47,902 nt of DNA from Syntrophomonadaceae bacterium (GTDB taxonomy: Bacteria; Bacillota; PH28-bin88): positions 1 through 47,902 of the forward strand of contig JAGXSE010000038.1 in NCBI GenBank assembly GCA_018333865.1, written 5' to 3'. Under the pieces are notes generated by a model. That model worked only from the letters and a program-made list of their open reading frames with translations. It searched no databases and was not told the origin of the DNA. How positions within the stretch are numbered: the first letter of the stretch is position 1; each line of letters starts with the position of its first letter. This document shows, piece by piece, positions 18,664 to 28,319 of the stretch. A program made the position numbers and the translations under genes.

Positions 18664-21045
18664 TTACCTGGGGATGCGCAGGGAATTGATTTCTTTTAAA
18701 TCTTTAAATCCGTGCACCTTGATCGTCCCTTTCGACAGGGTGTAAAGGTTATCACCAATGTAGAGGATCCTTTCCACATTCCGATCGCTGCTGTACCATT
18801 GCCGGCCAGCCTTCTGGTAGTCTTCGGCCGTTAAATGGGTAATCCTCCCTCTTAGGGTAAAGCCTGTCTCCATATTAATGTTGTAAACCAGCGCACCCTG
18901 AAAGGTGAATTCGCCATGCGGAGGAAAGCCGCTGGCAATATCCCATGGCTTTTTTACCTCCATAATTGTCACCGGGAAAGCCAGCAGGTTTTTCTCTTTA
19001 TTAAAAAGCAGGGCTTTATGGTTCTGCAGCAGTTCCGAATGAGTCCCCCGGTCGCCGATCATTGCTTTGAATCTCTCCACCGGATTAGCCACATCCCGGA
19101 CATCGAAAACAGCCATTTTCATCCCCTGGTCGAAAGCCATTGTTCCGATTTCTCTGCCCTGGCGGTCCTTCTGAACTACTTCAATCGTTTCCTTGCCAAA
19201 ACCGATAATATGGTTCTCATCAAATGGGTGCAGATAGTCGCTGTAGCCCGGTATCTTTAATAAGCCCAGGATTTTGGGTGCCCTGGGGTCTTTTAAGTCA
19301 ATCACGTAAAATGGATCAACTGTGCGAAAGGTAACCATATAGCCCCGGTCCCCCATAAACCTTGCCGAGTAGATTTTTTCGCCCGGAGCAATATCTTCAA
19401 TCCTGCCGGTGATCTTCATTTCCCTGTCGAGGATGTAAACATTGTTTTTTGAAGTATGTTCATCGGTCCGCCAGAAATCTCCCGTAGTTGTAGCGATCCG
19501 GAAATGTGCATTGTGCTCATCCATGGAGAACTGGTTCAAAATTATTCCCGGAACTTCTCCTTTGCCGGAATAATCAGCTCTCCCCTGATGCAAGGCAAAT
19601 CTATAGATAGTAGTGCTGGCCTGTGTTATTGGCGGCATCAGACGCCTCTGCGGGCCATCTGCTGGTAAAGGCTGCGGCATGACCGGATCAAATCTGTGCC
19701 GGGTAATGGCGACATATAAATTATTCCGCGAGGCATAAATGTTTTGACCAGCTCCAAGGTAAGCATCTACCTTTACTTCTTCTCTGATCCGGTCCAGGTT
19801 TAAACCGGCTATGAGCAGAAAATTTTGGTCAACACATCCTGGAAAATAACGGATCTGATCAAGGCCGATGTTGACAAAATCGTTTTTTCCAGCCGTGTCC
19901 CTGTAGGCGGGAGTGATCTGACCAACAGGCTGTTCATTTTGCATAATGCGGAAGAAATCAACCTGTCTGTTGGCAACCAGATACAAGGAGGAGCCAATTT
20001 TCCGGGAAGAGACATAATTGCCTTCAAGCTCTACCTCTCTTACCAGTTTTAGATTGCCCTTATCTTTAAGATCATAAATCAAGGCACTCACAGTCTGACG
20101 AGTAAAAAAGGGAGGAGGAAAGATTCTGGGGCTGGTTCCGGGTTCTATCAATGGCATTGGCTTAACCGGGGACCTGGAATGGGAGGTGCCGATGACCACC
20201 AGGTATCTGTTATCCACATAAAGTTCCTGGGGCATCAAGTTTTCTCCCGTAAAGTTCACCATGCTGACTATTCTTATATTGCTGGCGGGATAGGCTTCTG
20301 CCACCACAATCCGTTGGTTGTTAACCTGGTAGATATATTTTCCATCGGTCTTCACGATATCGGCCTCATCTACCCCCGCGACCTGGATGTTCGTTGTTGA
20401 GAAACCGGGGCTCCCGGCAGCGGCACCCGCAGCATCAGGAGATGCCGCAGGAGCGGGAGCGCTGGATAAGGCCTCCCGGGGAGCTGCGGCGGTTCCGGGC
20501 ATCAACATTTTCATGGTTCTCAGACCGGAATTTTGATTCTCAGCTTCGGCCAGCAGTTTTTGAAAATTTTCAAAGGTACCGACTATCGGAAGAGACGGTT
20601 TTTCTTTAATATAAACTGATCTGGTTTCTTCTTCCCAAATAACTAATTCGCCTAATGCTTCGCTGATAAATCTAAGAGGGATCATTGTTCTGCGGTTGAT
20701 AATTGATGGGGCAACATCCAAAGGCACGCTCTGGCCGTTAATCAGGGCAGTTTTCTTGTTGACAGTCAGTTTTACTGTCACGGAACCTCTATTAGCAGTA
20801 ATACTGCGATCTGTAGGGTTCCAGTTTACCTGAGCGCCCAAAGCCTCAAAAACACCTCTTAAGGGCACCAGGAGCCGTCCATTGACAAGGGCAGGCCGCA
20901 TCTCTAAGTCCAGATGCTTACCCTGTAAATAAATTTTAACCTCGCTGACATGCCGATCTGAAGCAAGTAAAGATGTAGAGGCGACGAACATTACCAGCGC
21001 CAAAGTCACCGCAGCAAAGAAAAACAAAGAAACTGGTTTTTTCAA
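18664..21045 (-). CDS. secreted beta-propeller protein with copper-amine-oxidase-like N-terminal domain
   Basis: A 793-residue exported protein. It has a signal peptide (MKKPVSLFFFAAVTLALVMF), then two copies of the stalk/copper amine oxidase N-terminal-like unit (residues about 35-150: LVPLRGVFEALGAQVNW and MIPLRFISEALGELVIWEEE). An Ala/Pro/Gly-rich linker follows near 185-215, then a large domain with AGVDEADIVKTDGKYIYQVN, the signature of the secreted beta-propeller family PF09826. The function of that family is unknown; binding at the cell surface is plausible. TTG start at 21045 with AGGGGGTG upstream. It sits, reversed, between gyrB and gyrA, which are normally adjacent. Confidence 0.85.
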   Translation of the reverse strand: MKKPVSLFFFAAVTLALVMFVASTSLLASDRHVSEVKIYLQGKHLDLEMRPALVNGRLLVPLRGVFEALGAQVNWNPTDRSITANRGSVTVKLTVNKKTALINGQSVPLDVAPSIINRRTMIPLRFISEALGELVIWEEETRSVYIKEKPSLPIVGTFENFQKLLAEAENQNSGLRTMKMLMPGTAAAPREALSSAPAPAASPDAAGAAAGSPGFSTTNIQVAGVDEADIVKTDGKYIYQVNNQRIVVAEAYPASNIRIVSMVNFTGENLMPQELYVDNRYLVVIGTSHSRSPVKPMPLIEPGTSPRIFPPPFFTRQTVSALIYDLKDKGNLKLVREVELEGNYVSSRKIGSSLYLVANRQVDFFRIMQNEQPVGQITPAYRDTAGKNDFVNIGLDQIRYFPGCVDQNFLLIAGLNLDRIREEVKVDAYLGAGQNIYASRNNLYVAITRHRFDPVMPQPLPADGPQRRLMPPITQASTTIYRFALHQGRADYSGKGEVPGIILNQFSMDEHNAHFRIATTTGDFWRTDEHTSKNNVYILDREMKITGRIEDIAPGEKIYSARFMGDRGYMVTFRTVDPFYVIDLKDPRAPKILGLLKIPGYSDYLHPFDENHIIGFGKETIEVVQKDRQGREIGTMAFDQGMKMAVFDVRDVANPVERFKAMIGDRGTHSELLQNHKALLFNKEKNLLAFPVTIMEVKKPWDIASGFPPHGEFTFQGALVYNINMETGFTLRGRITHLTAEDYQKAGRQWYSSDRNVERILYIGDNLYTLSKGTIKVHGFKDLKEINSLRIPR

Positions 21046-21120
21046 GGTATAACACCCCCTGGGGTTTTTTTATTTAGACGTTTTTACTGGCAGAATTGTT
21101 TCAAAAATTGTATAGGGTAA

Positions 21121-21150
21121 ATAAAAAAAGGCCCTGCAGGGCCTGGAAAA
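21121..21150 (-). terminator. minus-strand hairpin with T-tract
   Basis: AGGCCCTGCAGGGCCT (21129-21144) is a perfect palindrome; on the minus strand it is followed by seven Ts. It would stop a leftward transcript coming from the 21.2-21.6 kb stretch before it reaches the beta-propeller gene. Confidence 0.65.
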
Positions 21151-21212
21151 ATATTCAGTTTTTTAAGCTGGCCTCCTTTAGCCAATTATAAAAGTAACTT
21201 CAGCCGGCAACA

Positions 21213-21282
21213 GGGGGGTTTGCGGCATCAAATAATCTCAATCGATAGCCTCTTGATCGGCTCCTGCTATGCCAAAACCCCC
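21213..21282. other. long imperfect hairpin, possible structured RNA
   Basis: GGGGGTTT-GC-GGCAT (from 21214) pairs with ATGCC-A-AAACCCCC (21269-21282), with a ~40-base inner part that can form a second stem (GCC...GGC). It matches no riboswitch or small RNA I recognise. It lies in the ~900-bp gap between the beta-propeller gene and gyrA, upstream of a minus-strand terminator. Confidence 0.4.
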
Positions 21283-21340
21283 ATATCATTTAGCAGCTGT
21301 TTAGCACTTGTTGTATCAATGCAAGTTTGATCTACCCAAC

Positions 21341-21604
21341 TCATGGAGGTCCGTTAGGAAAGTATGCGAGCCGCCAATACGGCAAGTGGTAGATCACCCT
21401 GTCTTTAAGAGATAAACTGTAAACTAATTGGCATGGCCTGAATGGGGAAAAAGAAACCAAAGGGGCTTGGGCATTTTGGGCATTGAATGAGTTAATATTT
21501 TTTGCAAAATTACACGTGCTGTCAGGATTCTGGCAGTAAATTCTTTTCCATTGGAAATGAAAGAATAAGATCAGGTTTAGTATTGCGATTGTTATGATTT
21601 TCAT
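21341..21604 (-). CDS. doubtful small ORF, unknown
   Basis: An 87-codon frame starting ATG at 21604, preceded by AAGGGGTG nine bases upstream. It begins MKIITIAILNLILFFHF, a hydrophobic stretch that could be a signal or membrane anchor, but the rest has no recognisable motif and a low-complexity, non-coding appearance. It is the only candidate gene in this gap that could use the terminator at 21121-21150. I do not recognise it and think it is more likely non-coding. Confidence 0.15.
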   Translation of the reverse strand: MKIITIAILNLILFFHFQWKRIYCQNPDSTCNFAKNINSFNAQNAQAPLVSFSPFRPCQLVYSLSLKDRVIYHLPYWRLAYFPNGPP

Positions 21605-21686
21605 TGCTCAGCACCCCTTTATGCGGACTGACCATTGTGTGACAGATAATACCATGGGAATTTATGTAAGTCAATAAAATTTTTAA

Positions 21687-21800
21687 GGAACGGGGACACA
21701 CCGCTTAAATTAGAGGTCAGAAGTTAGAAGTCGGAAGTCAGAATAGGCAACGTGAATTTACCAGCTTAAGTACAACGGTACGCGGAATGTCCCCATTCGT
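21687..21800 (+). repeat. dispersed intergenic repeat, copy B
   Basis: This ~114-bp segment begins GGAACGGGGACACACCGC, contains AGAAGTTAGAAGTCGGAAGT (a 7-8 base sub-repeat of the AGAAGT type) and ends GCGGAATGTCCCC. It is closely similar to the reverse complement of 5371-5476 and has the same architecture as 33646-33790. It lies upstream of the gyrA promoter and codes for nothing visible. Confidence 0.8.
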
Positions 21801-21847
21801 ATTCTATCTGGTTTAAGGTGCGGGGTGATCCCGTTATTGCCGCATGT

Positions 21848-21875
21848 TTGCATATGCGGGCATTTTTGTTATACT
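21848..21875 (+). promoter_or_regulatory. probable gyrA promoter with overlapping palindrome
   Basis: TTGCAT (21848-21853) and TATACT (21870-21875) with 16-base spacing lie ~80 bases before gyrA. An inverted repeat, CCGCAT...ATGCGG (21840-21859), covers the -35 box and could be an operator; this is inference. Confidence 0.45.
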
Positions 21876-21952
21876 ATTCTAGGTAACGCCCAAAATCGCA
21901 CGGAATCTGTTCCCTTGATGCTGCTTGGGCGCGAGGAAAAGGGGTGGTTTTT

Positions 21953-24397
21953 TTGGCAGGAGAATATGCCCACGGGAAAATTTTGCCGATCCCGATCGAG
22001 GATGAAATGAAGCGGTCCTACATAGATTATGCCATGAGCGTTATTGTCGGAAGGGCTCTGCCTGACGTTAGGGACGGGTTGAAACCGGTACACAGGCGGA
22101 TTTTGTTTGCCATGTACGAAATGGGAATGGAGCCGGACAAGCCCCATAAAAAATCCGCCAGGGTAGTTGGGGACGTCTTGGCTAAATACCATCCCCACGG
22201 GGACACGGCAGTTTATGATGCCATGGTTAGATTAGCCCAGCCTTTTTCCACCAGGTACCCCTTGATTGATGGCCATGGAAATTTTGGTTCAGTTGACGGG
22301 GATGCCGCAGCGGCGATGCGCTATACGGAAGCCCGTCTATCAAAAATTGCAATTGAGCTATTGCGGGATATCGATAAGGAAACTGTAAACCTGATCCCCA
22401 ACTACGATGAATCAATGAAAGAGCCTGTTGTGCTCCCGGCCCGCTTTCCTAATCTGCTGGTAAACGGAGCTTCTGGCATCGCTGTGGGGATGGCAACCAA
22501 CATCCCGCCCCATAATCTGGGTGAAGTAATTGATGCCTTGATCAGTTTGATCGATAAGCCCGAAATCAGCATCCATGAATTAACCTCAAATATTAAGGGG
22601 CCTGATTTTCCAACCGCCGGCATCATTATTGGGAAAGAGGGCATCAAGGACGCCTATCACAGAGGGCGGGGAAGCATAGTAGTGCGGGCAAAGACCGTAA
22701 TCGAGGAAACAGGGGGGGGCAAATCCCGGCTGGTGGTCACCGAACTCCCTTATCAGGTTAACAAGGCCAGGTTGATAGAAAAAATTGCGGCCTTAGTGAG
22801 GGAAAAGAAGATTGAAGGTATCAGTGACCTGCGTGATGAATCCGATCGTACCGGGATGCGGGTGGTGATCGAACTCAGGCGGGATGCCAATGCCAATGTA
22901 ATTTTAAATCAATTGTACAAGCACACCCAAATGCAGGATGCCTTTGGGGTGATTATGCTGGCTCTGGTCGACGGAAAACCTGAGGTGCTCAATTTAAAGA
23001 GCCTCCTCCAGCATTACCTGGAGCATCAAAAAGAGGTTGTTACCCGCAGGACCAGGTTTGATCTGAAGAAGGCTGAAGCAAGGGCGCATGTGGTGGAAGG
23101 CCTGCGAATTGCTCTTAAATATTTAGACGAGGTAATCCGCATTATTCGTACTTCAGCAAATGACGAGACAGCGCGCAATGGACTGATGGAACAGTTTTTC
23201 TTGTCAGAAATTCAGGCTCAGGCCATCCTTGATATGCGGCTGCGCAGGTTGACTGGGTTAGAAAGGCAGAAGCTGGAGGATGAATATTCAGAGCTATTAA
23301 TAACCATTGCCAGACTGAGGGAGATTCTGGCTAACGAACACCTGGTATTGGGAATTATCAAAAATGAATTAGCGGTGATTAAAGAAAAATACAGTGATCC
23401 CCGCCGGACTGCTATTTTATCCGCAGAAGAGAAGCTGGAAAGAGAAGACTTGATTGCGGAAGAAGAAATGGTGATCACCATCACCCACCGGGGTTATGTT
23501 AAGAGGACCCCGACAGGTACCTACCGCAGCCAGAAGCGGGGGGGCAGGGGAGTATCAGGATTAACTACCAGGGATGAGGATTTTGTGCAGCATTTATTTG
23601 TGACTACAACCCATCACTTCCTGTTGTTTTTTACAAATAAGGGAAAGGTTTTTCGCTTAAAAGTTCATGAACTGCCCGAAGCAGGCAGGCATGCCAAAGG
23701 AATGGCTATTGTTAATCTCCTGTCCCTTGCTCCCGGGGAACACATCACGGCCGTGATTCCGGTGCGCCGGTTTGAGGACGAGTCTTTTCTCCTGATGGCC
23801 ACAAAACAGGGCACAGTAAAGAAAACCCTCCTAAATGAGTTTGATTCTACCCGTAAGGACGGAATAATAGCCATTTCACTGGAACCGGGCGACGAGCTGA
23901 TTGGGGTCTTGCTTACCGACGGTACAATGGATATTTTGTTGGGCACCCAGAAAGGACTGGCCATCAGGTTTTCCGAGGATAAGGTGCGTCATATGGGACG
24001 CACTGCCAGGGGGGTAAAGGGCATTACCCTGGAAAAGGAAGATGTGGTGATTGGAGTAGACAGGGTGCAGGAAGAAGGAGATTTGCTGGCAGTTACGGAG
24101 AACGGCTATGGCAAGCGGACAGATCTGGCGGATTTCCGGGCCCAGGGCAGGGGCGGAAGGGGAGTAATTGGCATCCGAACTACCGGCCGAAACGGTTCCC
24201 TGGTCGCAATAATGGTTGTCAAGCCGGATGACGAGATTTTAATTATCACCAATGAAGGGGTACTGATCCGCATGGCTGTCAGCGATATCTCAATTATTGG
24301 CCGGGTTGCCCAGGGCGTAACCCTGATGCGCCTGGATGCGAACCAAAAAGTTGTTGCGGTAGCCAAAGTCCATCAACGAACGGAAGAGGAAGAGTAA
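21953..24397 (+). CDS. gyrA: DNA gyrase subunit A
   Basis: GyrA is the DNA-cleaving subunit. The protein (814 residues) has [20 protein letters not shown], the quinolone-region [12 protein letters not shown], the active tyrosine in [13 protein letters not shown], and a C-terminal pinwheel with a GyrA box (QKRGGRG) that marks true gyrase. The residue equivalent to E. coli Ser83 is threonine. A GTG at 21944 is in frame, but TTG 21953 is better placed: AAGGGGTGG, then a T-run. The start thus mirrors gyrB. The gene is 3.3 kb from gyrB with an opposing gene between. Confidence 0.98.
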   Translation: MAGEYAHGKILPIPIEDEMKRSYIDYAMSVIVGRALPDVRDGLKPVHRRILFAMYEMGMEPDKPHKKSARVVGDVLAKYHPHGDTAVYDAMVRLAQPFSTRYPLIDGHGNFGSVDGDAAAAMRYTEARLSKIAIELLRDIDKETVNLIPNYDESMKEPVVLPARFPNLLVNGASGIAVGMATNIPPHNLGEVIDALISLIDKPEISIHELTSNIKGPDFPTAGIIIGKEGIKDAYHRGRGSIVVRAKTVIEETGGGKSRLVVTELPYQVNKARLIEKIAALVREKKIEGISDLRDESDRTGMRVVIELRRDANANVILNQLYKHTQMQDAFGVIMLALVDGKPEVLNLKSLLQHYLEHQKEVVTRRTRFDLKKAEARAHVVEGLRIALKYLDEVIRIIRTSANDETARNGLMEQFFLSEIQAQAILDMRLRRLTGLERQKLEDEYSELLITIARLREILANEHLVLGIIKNELAVIKEKYSDPRRTAILSAEEKLEREDLIAEEEMVITITHRGYVKRTPTGTYRSQKRGGRGVSGLTTRDEDFVQHLFVTTTHHFLLFFTNKGKVFRLKVHELPEAGRHAKGMAIVNLLSLAPGEHITAVIPVRRFEDESFLLMATKQGTVKKTLLNEFDSTRKDGIIAISLEPGDELIGVLLTDGTMDILLGTQKGLAIRFSEDKVRHMGRTARGVKGITLEKEDVVIGVDRVQEEGDLLAVTENGYGKRTDLADFRAQGRGGRGVIGIRTTGRNGSLVAIMVVKPDDEILIITNEGVLIRMAVSDISIIGRVAQGVTLMRLDANQKVVAVAKVHQRTEEEE

Positions 24398-24414
24398 TTG
24401 AGCAAATTAATTAC

Positions 24415-24443
24415 TTGTGAGATACGGTGGTTTGAGGTAAAAT
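24415..24443 (+). promoter_or_regulatory. possible pdxS promoter
   Basis: TTGTGA (24415-24420) and TAAAAT (24438-24443) are spaced by 17 bases in the gap between gyrA and pdxS. The -35 has two mismatches. It would allow pdxST to be expressed independently of gyrA. Confidence 0.4.
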
Positions 24444-24490
24444 AAAAAGATAGTTTGAAGACAAGCATCTGGCTTGAGGAGGTAATAAAA

Positions 24491-25375
24491 TTGGTCGAAA
24501 GGGGTACATGGGCTGTAAAAAAAGGCCTGGCCGAAATGCTGAAGGGCGGAGTAATCATGGATGTTACCACGCCTGAGCAGGCCAAGATAGCACAAGAGGC
24601 TGGAGCCTGTGCAGTAATGGCGTTAGAAAGGGTTCCGGCCGATATCAGGGCTGCCGGCGGTGTTGCCAGGATGGCTGACCCTGCGATTGTTCTTAAGATC
24701 ATGGAGGCAGTATCTATTCCGGTAATGGCCAAGGCCCGGATCGGGCATTTTGTAGAGGCGCAAGTTCTGGAGGCCCTCGGGGTTGATTACATAGATGAAA
24801 GCGAAGTATTAACCCCTGCAGACGAGGATTATCATATCAACAAGCACGAATTCAAGGTTCCTTTTGTCTGCGGAGCCCGCAACCTTGGTGAAGCACTGCG
24901 CCGGATCGGCGAAGGCGCTGCCATGATCAGGACCAAGGGAGAGCCAGGGACTGGGAACGTGGTAGAAGCAGTGCGCCATGCGCGGATGGTAATAGGGGAA
25001 ATCAGAAAGCTGGCTGCTCTGCCGAAAGAAGAGCTGATGACCGCGGCCAAAAACATGGGTGCGCCATATGACCTGGTGATCCAGGTTGCCCAGACCGGCA
25101 AGCTGCCAGTAGTAAATTTTGCCGCAGGGGGGATTGCCACCCCGGCGGATGCCGCCTTGATGATGCAGTTAGGGGTAGATGGGGTTTTTGTCGGGTCAGG
25201 TATTTTTAAGTCAAAAGACCCGGCTGCCCGGGCCAAAGCAATTGTTGCGGCCACTACCCATTACAATGACCCGAAAATTTTGGCGGAAGTTTCCAGGGAA
25301 TTGGGCGAAGCGATGCCGGGGATTGAGATTTCCTCCTTGGCGCCGGCAGACCGGATGCAAGACAGGGGCTGGTAG
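24491..25375 (+). CDS. pdxS: pyridoxal 5'-phosphate synthase, PdxS subunit
   Basis: PdxS makes pyridoxal phosphate from ribose 5-phosphate, glyceraldehyde 3-phosphate and ammonia supplied by PdxT. From the TTG at 24491 (seven bases after GAGGAGG) the protein is 294 residues, the standard length. The two catalytic lysines fall at K81 ([13 protein letters not shown]) and K149 ([11 protein letters not shown]), the same numbers as in Bacillus subtilis, which supports this start over the upstream ATG at 24455. Followed 27 bases later by pdxT. Confidence 0.97.
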   Translation: MVERGTWAVKKGLAEMLKGGVIMDVTTPEQAKIAQEAGACAVMALERVPADIRAAGGVARMADPAIVLKIMEAVSIPVMAKARIGHFVEAQVLEALGVDYIDESEVLTPADEDYHINKHEFKVPFVCGARNLGEALRRIGEGAAMIRTKGEPGTGNVVEAVRHARMVIGEIRKLAALPKEELMTAAKNMGAPYDLVIQVAQTGKLPVVNFAAGGIATPADAALMMQLGVDGVFVGSGIFKSKDPAARAKAIVAATTHYNDPKILAEVSRELGEAMPGIEISSLAPADRMQDRGW

Positions 25376-25402
25376 GTTTTTTAGTTTGCGGGAGGAAAAA
25401 AG

Positions 25403-25981
25403 ATGAAAGTCGGAGTTTTAGCCTTGCAGGGGGCTTTCCGGGAGCATCGGCAGATGTTGGAAGGCCTGGGCTGTGACGTGATCGAGGTGCGCCGGCCCCA
25501 TCACCTGGAGGAAATCAAGGGGATTATCTTGCCTGGGGGAGAAAGCACCACCATTGGCAAACTGCTAAATGACTGGGAGCTGATGGATCCTCTGCATAGA
25601 AAGGGCCAGGAAGGCTTCCCCATTTTTGGCACCTGTGCCGGGATGATTATTTTGGCCAGAGAAATTGCCGGCAGCCAGCAGCCCAGGCTGGCGCTGATGG
25701 ACATCCGGGTGATCCGCAATGCCTATGGCCGTCAAGTGGACAGCTTTGAGATGCCGCTGGCTATTCGGGGCCTGGACAAGCCCCCTTTCCCGGGCGTGTT
25801 TATCAGGGCTCCGTATATCGACCAGGTTGGGCCGGACGTGGAAGTCCTGGCGACCCATGAGGATAAAATTGTAATGGTACAGCAGGGTAATCTGCTGGCC
25901 TGTTCCTTCCATCCGGAACTGACCGGAGATGAAAGGGTGCATCGTTATTTCTTGAGCCATCTGTGCTCAACCGGATCTTAG
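25403..25981 (+). CDS. pdxT: pyridoxal 5'-phosphate synthase glutaminase PdxT
   Basis: PdxT hydrolyses glutamine and channels ammonia to PdxS. The 192-residue class I glutaminase has LPGGESTT (43-50), the nucleophile C78 in FGTCAGMI and the H170-x-E172 pair in SFHPELTGD, a complete triad. ATG at 25403, with GGGAGGAAAAAAG upstream. The vitamin B6 made here is the cofactor of several nearby enzymes (the class V enzyme at 2521, the DegT protein, the SerC-like protein). Confidence 0.97.
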   Translation: MKVGVLALQGAFREHRQMLEGLGCDVIEVRRPHHLEEIKGIILPGGESTTIGKLLNDWELMDPLHRKGQEGFPIFGTCAGMIILAREIAGSQQPRLALMDIRVIRNAYGRQVDSFEMPLAIRGLDKPPFPGVFIRAPYIDQVGPDVEVLATHEDKIVMVQQGNLLACSFHPELTGDERVHRYFLSHLCSTGS

Positions 25982-26039
25982 CTTCAGGGGGGGGCGATCA
26001 TGGTTGTAGTCAAAAGCCGCCCCCTGATTTTCACCAATT

Positions 26040-26111
26040 CAAGTCAAGAACCGTCCCCGAATTTCCTCAAGTCAAGAACCGTCCCCGAATTTCCTCGTCC
26101 CCGAATTTCCT
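26040..26111. repeat. 28-bp tandem repeat, 2.5 copies
   Basis: A 28-bp unit containing AAGAACCGTCCCCGAATTTC occurs at 26040-26067 and 26068-26095, with a 16-bp partial third copy at 26096-26111. It begins beyond the stop of the DegT gene and forms that gene's last ~15 codons, so the repeat has extended or replaced the C-terminus (the DNA is translated as KFGDEE-IRGRF). The GTCCCC core resembles the ends of the dispersed repeats. Confidence 0.85.
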
Positions 26112-27179
26112 CAGAGCTGCGACAATATGCCGAAGCTCTTCGTTTTTCAAGGCTGGATAAACAGGCAGTGATAATACTTGTTCCGCCGCTTTTTCTGCAA
26201 CAGGAAGACGGTAGTTGACAAAACCAAGTTTTTGGTACAAAGGCTGCTGGTGGACGGGGGTTGGATAGTGGATAGCGGTTCCAACACACCATTTCTTTAG
26301 ATGCTCGGCCAAAGCGTCCCTTGATTCCGTGCGGACTGTGTACTGGTGGTAAACACACTGGCAACCCTGCGGTTCCTGGGGTAGTACCAGCTTTTTTAGG
26401 TCCTTGAGCTCTCCGGTTAGATAGCTGGCATTATTCTGCCGTATTTTAGTCCACAGGGGAAGTTTCTGAAGCTGAATCAAACCGATAGCAGCTGCCATTT
26501 CCGTTAACCGGTAATTATACCCCAGGATTTCATGGCGGTATCTGCTGGGTGAACCGTGGTTAACCAATAATTTTAAACTGTGGTAGATGTCTTCCCGGTT
26601 GCTGACAACCATTCCGCCTTCTCCGGTAGTCATATTTTTTGTCGCGTAAAAACTGAAGGCCCCGGCTGCGCCAAAATTGCCTGCCTGTCTGCCGCCAAAG
26701 GTAGCACCATGAGCCTGTGCACAATCTTCAATCAGCACTAAGCCCTTATCCTTGGCAATAGTGGTTAAACTGGCCATATCGCAGGGGGTGCCGTAGAGGT
26801 GAACTACCAGTAGAGCTTTGACCCCCGGCATTTGAGCTGCCGCTTCCACAGCCAGGGGATCGATGTTTAAAGTAGCAGGTTCAATATCTACAAAAACAGG
26901 GATCGCGCCGCAAAATAGAATGGCATTGGCGGTGGCAGCAAAGGTAAAGGGGGTGGTGATCACCTTGTCCCCCGGTTGAACCCCGGCCGCCAACAAGGCT
27001 AAATGGAGGGCTGTTGTGCCGGAAGAAGTTGCAACAGCATATTTTGCTCCCACAAAATCGGCAAAGGATGTTTCGAACCGGTTAACCATCTCCCCGCTAG
27101 CCAGCTGACCAGACTCCAGCACAGCCCGCACTGCATTTTGTTCCTCTTCCCCAACTAAAGGCTTGACGACAGGAATCAT
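26067..27179 (-). CDS. DegT/DnrJ/EryC1/StrS-type sugar aminotransferase
   Basis: Enzymes of this family transfer an amino group from glutamate to a nucleotide-linked keto-sugar, using PLP. The 370-residue protein has SGTTALHLALLAAGVQPGD, LIEDCAQAHGA (PLP-contacting aspartate) and SFYATKNMTTGEGG with the PLP lysine at 181. The ATG at 27179 has AGGAGG nine bases upstream; a start at 27212 would lack one. It follows the Gfo/Idh/MocA gene by 87 bases. That pairing commonly makes 3-amino sugars by oxidation and then transamination, so I infer an amino-sugar for the neighbouring glycosyltransferase. The last residues come from a tandem repeat. Confidence 0.9.
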   Translation of the reverse strand: MIPVVKPLVGEEEQNAVRAVLESGQLASGEMVNRFETSFADFVGAKYAVATSSGTTALHLALLAAGVQPGDKVITTPFTFAATANAILFCGAIPVFVDIEPATLNIDPLAVEAAAQMPGVKALLVVHLYGTPCDMASLTTIAKDKGLVLIEDCAQAHGATFGGRQAGNFGAAGAFSFYATKNMTTGEGGMVVSNREDIYHSLKLLVNHGSPSRYRHEILGYNYRLTEMAAAIGLIQLQKLPLWTKIRQNNASYLTGELKDLKKLVLPQEPQGCQCVYHQYTVRTESRDALAEHLKKWCVGTAIHYPTPVHQQPLYQKLGFVNYRLPVAEKAAEQVLSLPVYPALKNEELRHIVAALRKFGDEEIRGRFLT

Positions 27180-27266
27180 TCTGGATTTCCTCCTTTTAGT
27201 TCTCCCAGTCAAAAATAATAATGGTTTGCCCGCCAGGGCCAGGCTTTGTAAGGGATCTAATTCAAG

Positions 27267-28286
27267 TTAAGCCAGGCTGACAAGGATTGGGGCACCGTGG
27301 CTGTCTAATGATTGCTGGGCTAGTTCGGCCACTTTGGTTACCCACAGGGCATCGGTCTTGCCAGTAATTGGTTCCGCGCCGGACTTGATGCATTCAAAAA
27401 AGTGCTGGCATTGTTTCAGTAAAGGTTCCTGCAGTTGAACTGCGGGCAAATGGATGTCGCCATAACGAGGGACAAACTGGTAGTTGCCTGCTCCAGCTTC
27501 GATCGGCTCATAAAAACTGGTCATTCCGCGATCGAAAACCCAAATTTTGTCTTGATTCTGGACATCGTCAAAAACTACAGTCTGCCGATCACCAATTAAG
27601 GTGGCTTTGCGGGTTTTTGCGGACTCTAGCCAACTGGCATGGATCTGCGCCATGACATTTCCCGGAAACTTAAGGTTGATAAAAACAACATCATGAATTC
27701 CCGGTTGTAAGTAGCATCCTCCCTGAGCGCTGATGGATTGAGGCTCCTTTTCTAAGAGAAAACGCAGCATGGCTAATTCGTGAATTGCCAGGTCCCACAG
27801 GATGTTAACATCCTGGCGGACAATCCCTAAATTGCTTCTGGAAAAGTAGGCGTATAACAAATTGCCTATTTTGCCATCATGCAAATAATTTTTAACCCAT
27901 TGCAAGGCGGAATTGTATTCCATCACATGACCAACCATCAGGACTTTATTCTTTTCTTCAGCTGCTTGAAATAACTGCTGAATGTCAGTTAATTTAACCG
28001 CGCAGGGTTTTTCTACGAGAACATTTTTTCCCCTCTGAAGGGCTGCCATTACTAAGGGAAAGTGACTTGCTGGAGGAGTTGCAATTACAACCGCCTCTAT
28101 CTCCGGGTCGTTTGCCACTTCCTGCCAGTTGGTGGTGAATGAAACCTGGGGATAATCTTTGCTCAATGCGGCCAGTCGGCTGGGGTTATTATCACAGCAA
28201 TATTTGACCTTGACCCCATCTAAACTGGTTAATACCCGCAAGTAGTTTTGGCCCCACCTGCCAGCCCCGATTAATCCAAATTGCAT
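27267..28286 (-). CDS. Gfo/Idh/MocA family NAD(P)-dependent oxidoreductase
   Basis: A 339-residue dehydrogenase with an N-terminal Rossmann fold, GLIGAGRWGQNYLRV (from residue 4), the hallmark EKP (92-94, catalytic lysine at 93) and WDLAIHELAMLRFLL, the usual catalytic His segment. Related proteins (WlbA/KijD10 types) oxidise or reduce nucleotide sugars. The exact substrate cannot be read from the sequence. ATG start with GAGGGG upstream. It lies 33 bases after the glycosyltransferase gene and before the DegT aminotransferase. Confidence 0.88.
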   Translation of the reverse strand: MQFGLIGAGRWGQNYLRVLTSLDGVKVKYCCDNNPSRLAALSKDYPQVSFTTNWQEVANDPEIEAVVIATPPASHFPLVMAALQRGKNVLVEKPCAVKLTDIQQLFQAAEEKNKVLMVGHVMEYNSALQWVKNYLHDGKIGNLLYAYFSRSNLGIVRQDVNILWDLAIHELAMLRFLLEKEPQSISAQGGCYLQPGIHDVVFINLKFPGNVMAQIHASWLESAKTRKATLIGDRQTVVFDDVQNQDKIWVFDRGMTSFYEPIEAGAGNYQFVPRYGDIHLPAVQLQEPLLKQCQHFFECIKSGAEPITGKTDALWVTKVAELAQQSLDSHGAPILVSLA

Positions 28287-28319
28287 TAGAATTCCCCTCT
28301 CCTGTGGTAAACCGAATTG

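Noticed and set aside
26040-26111. CRISPR array
   Set aside because: The repeat is direct head-to-tail with no spacers; no cas genes are present anywhere in the window.
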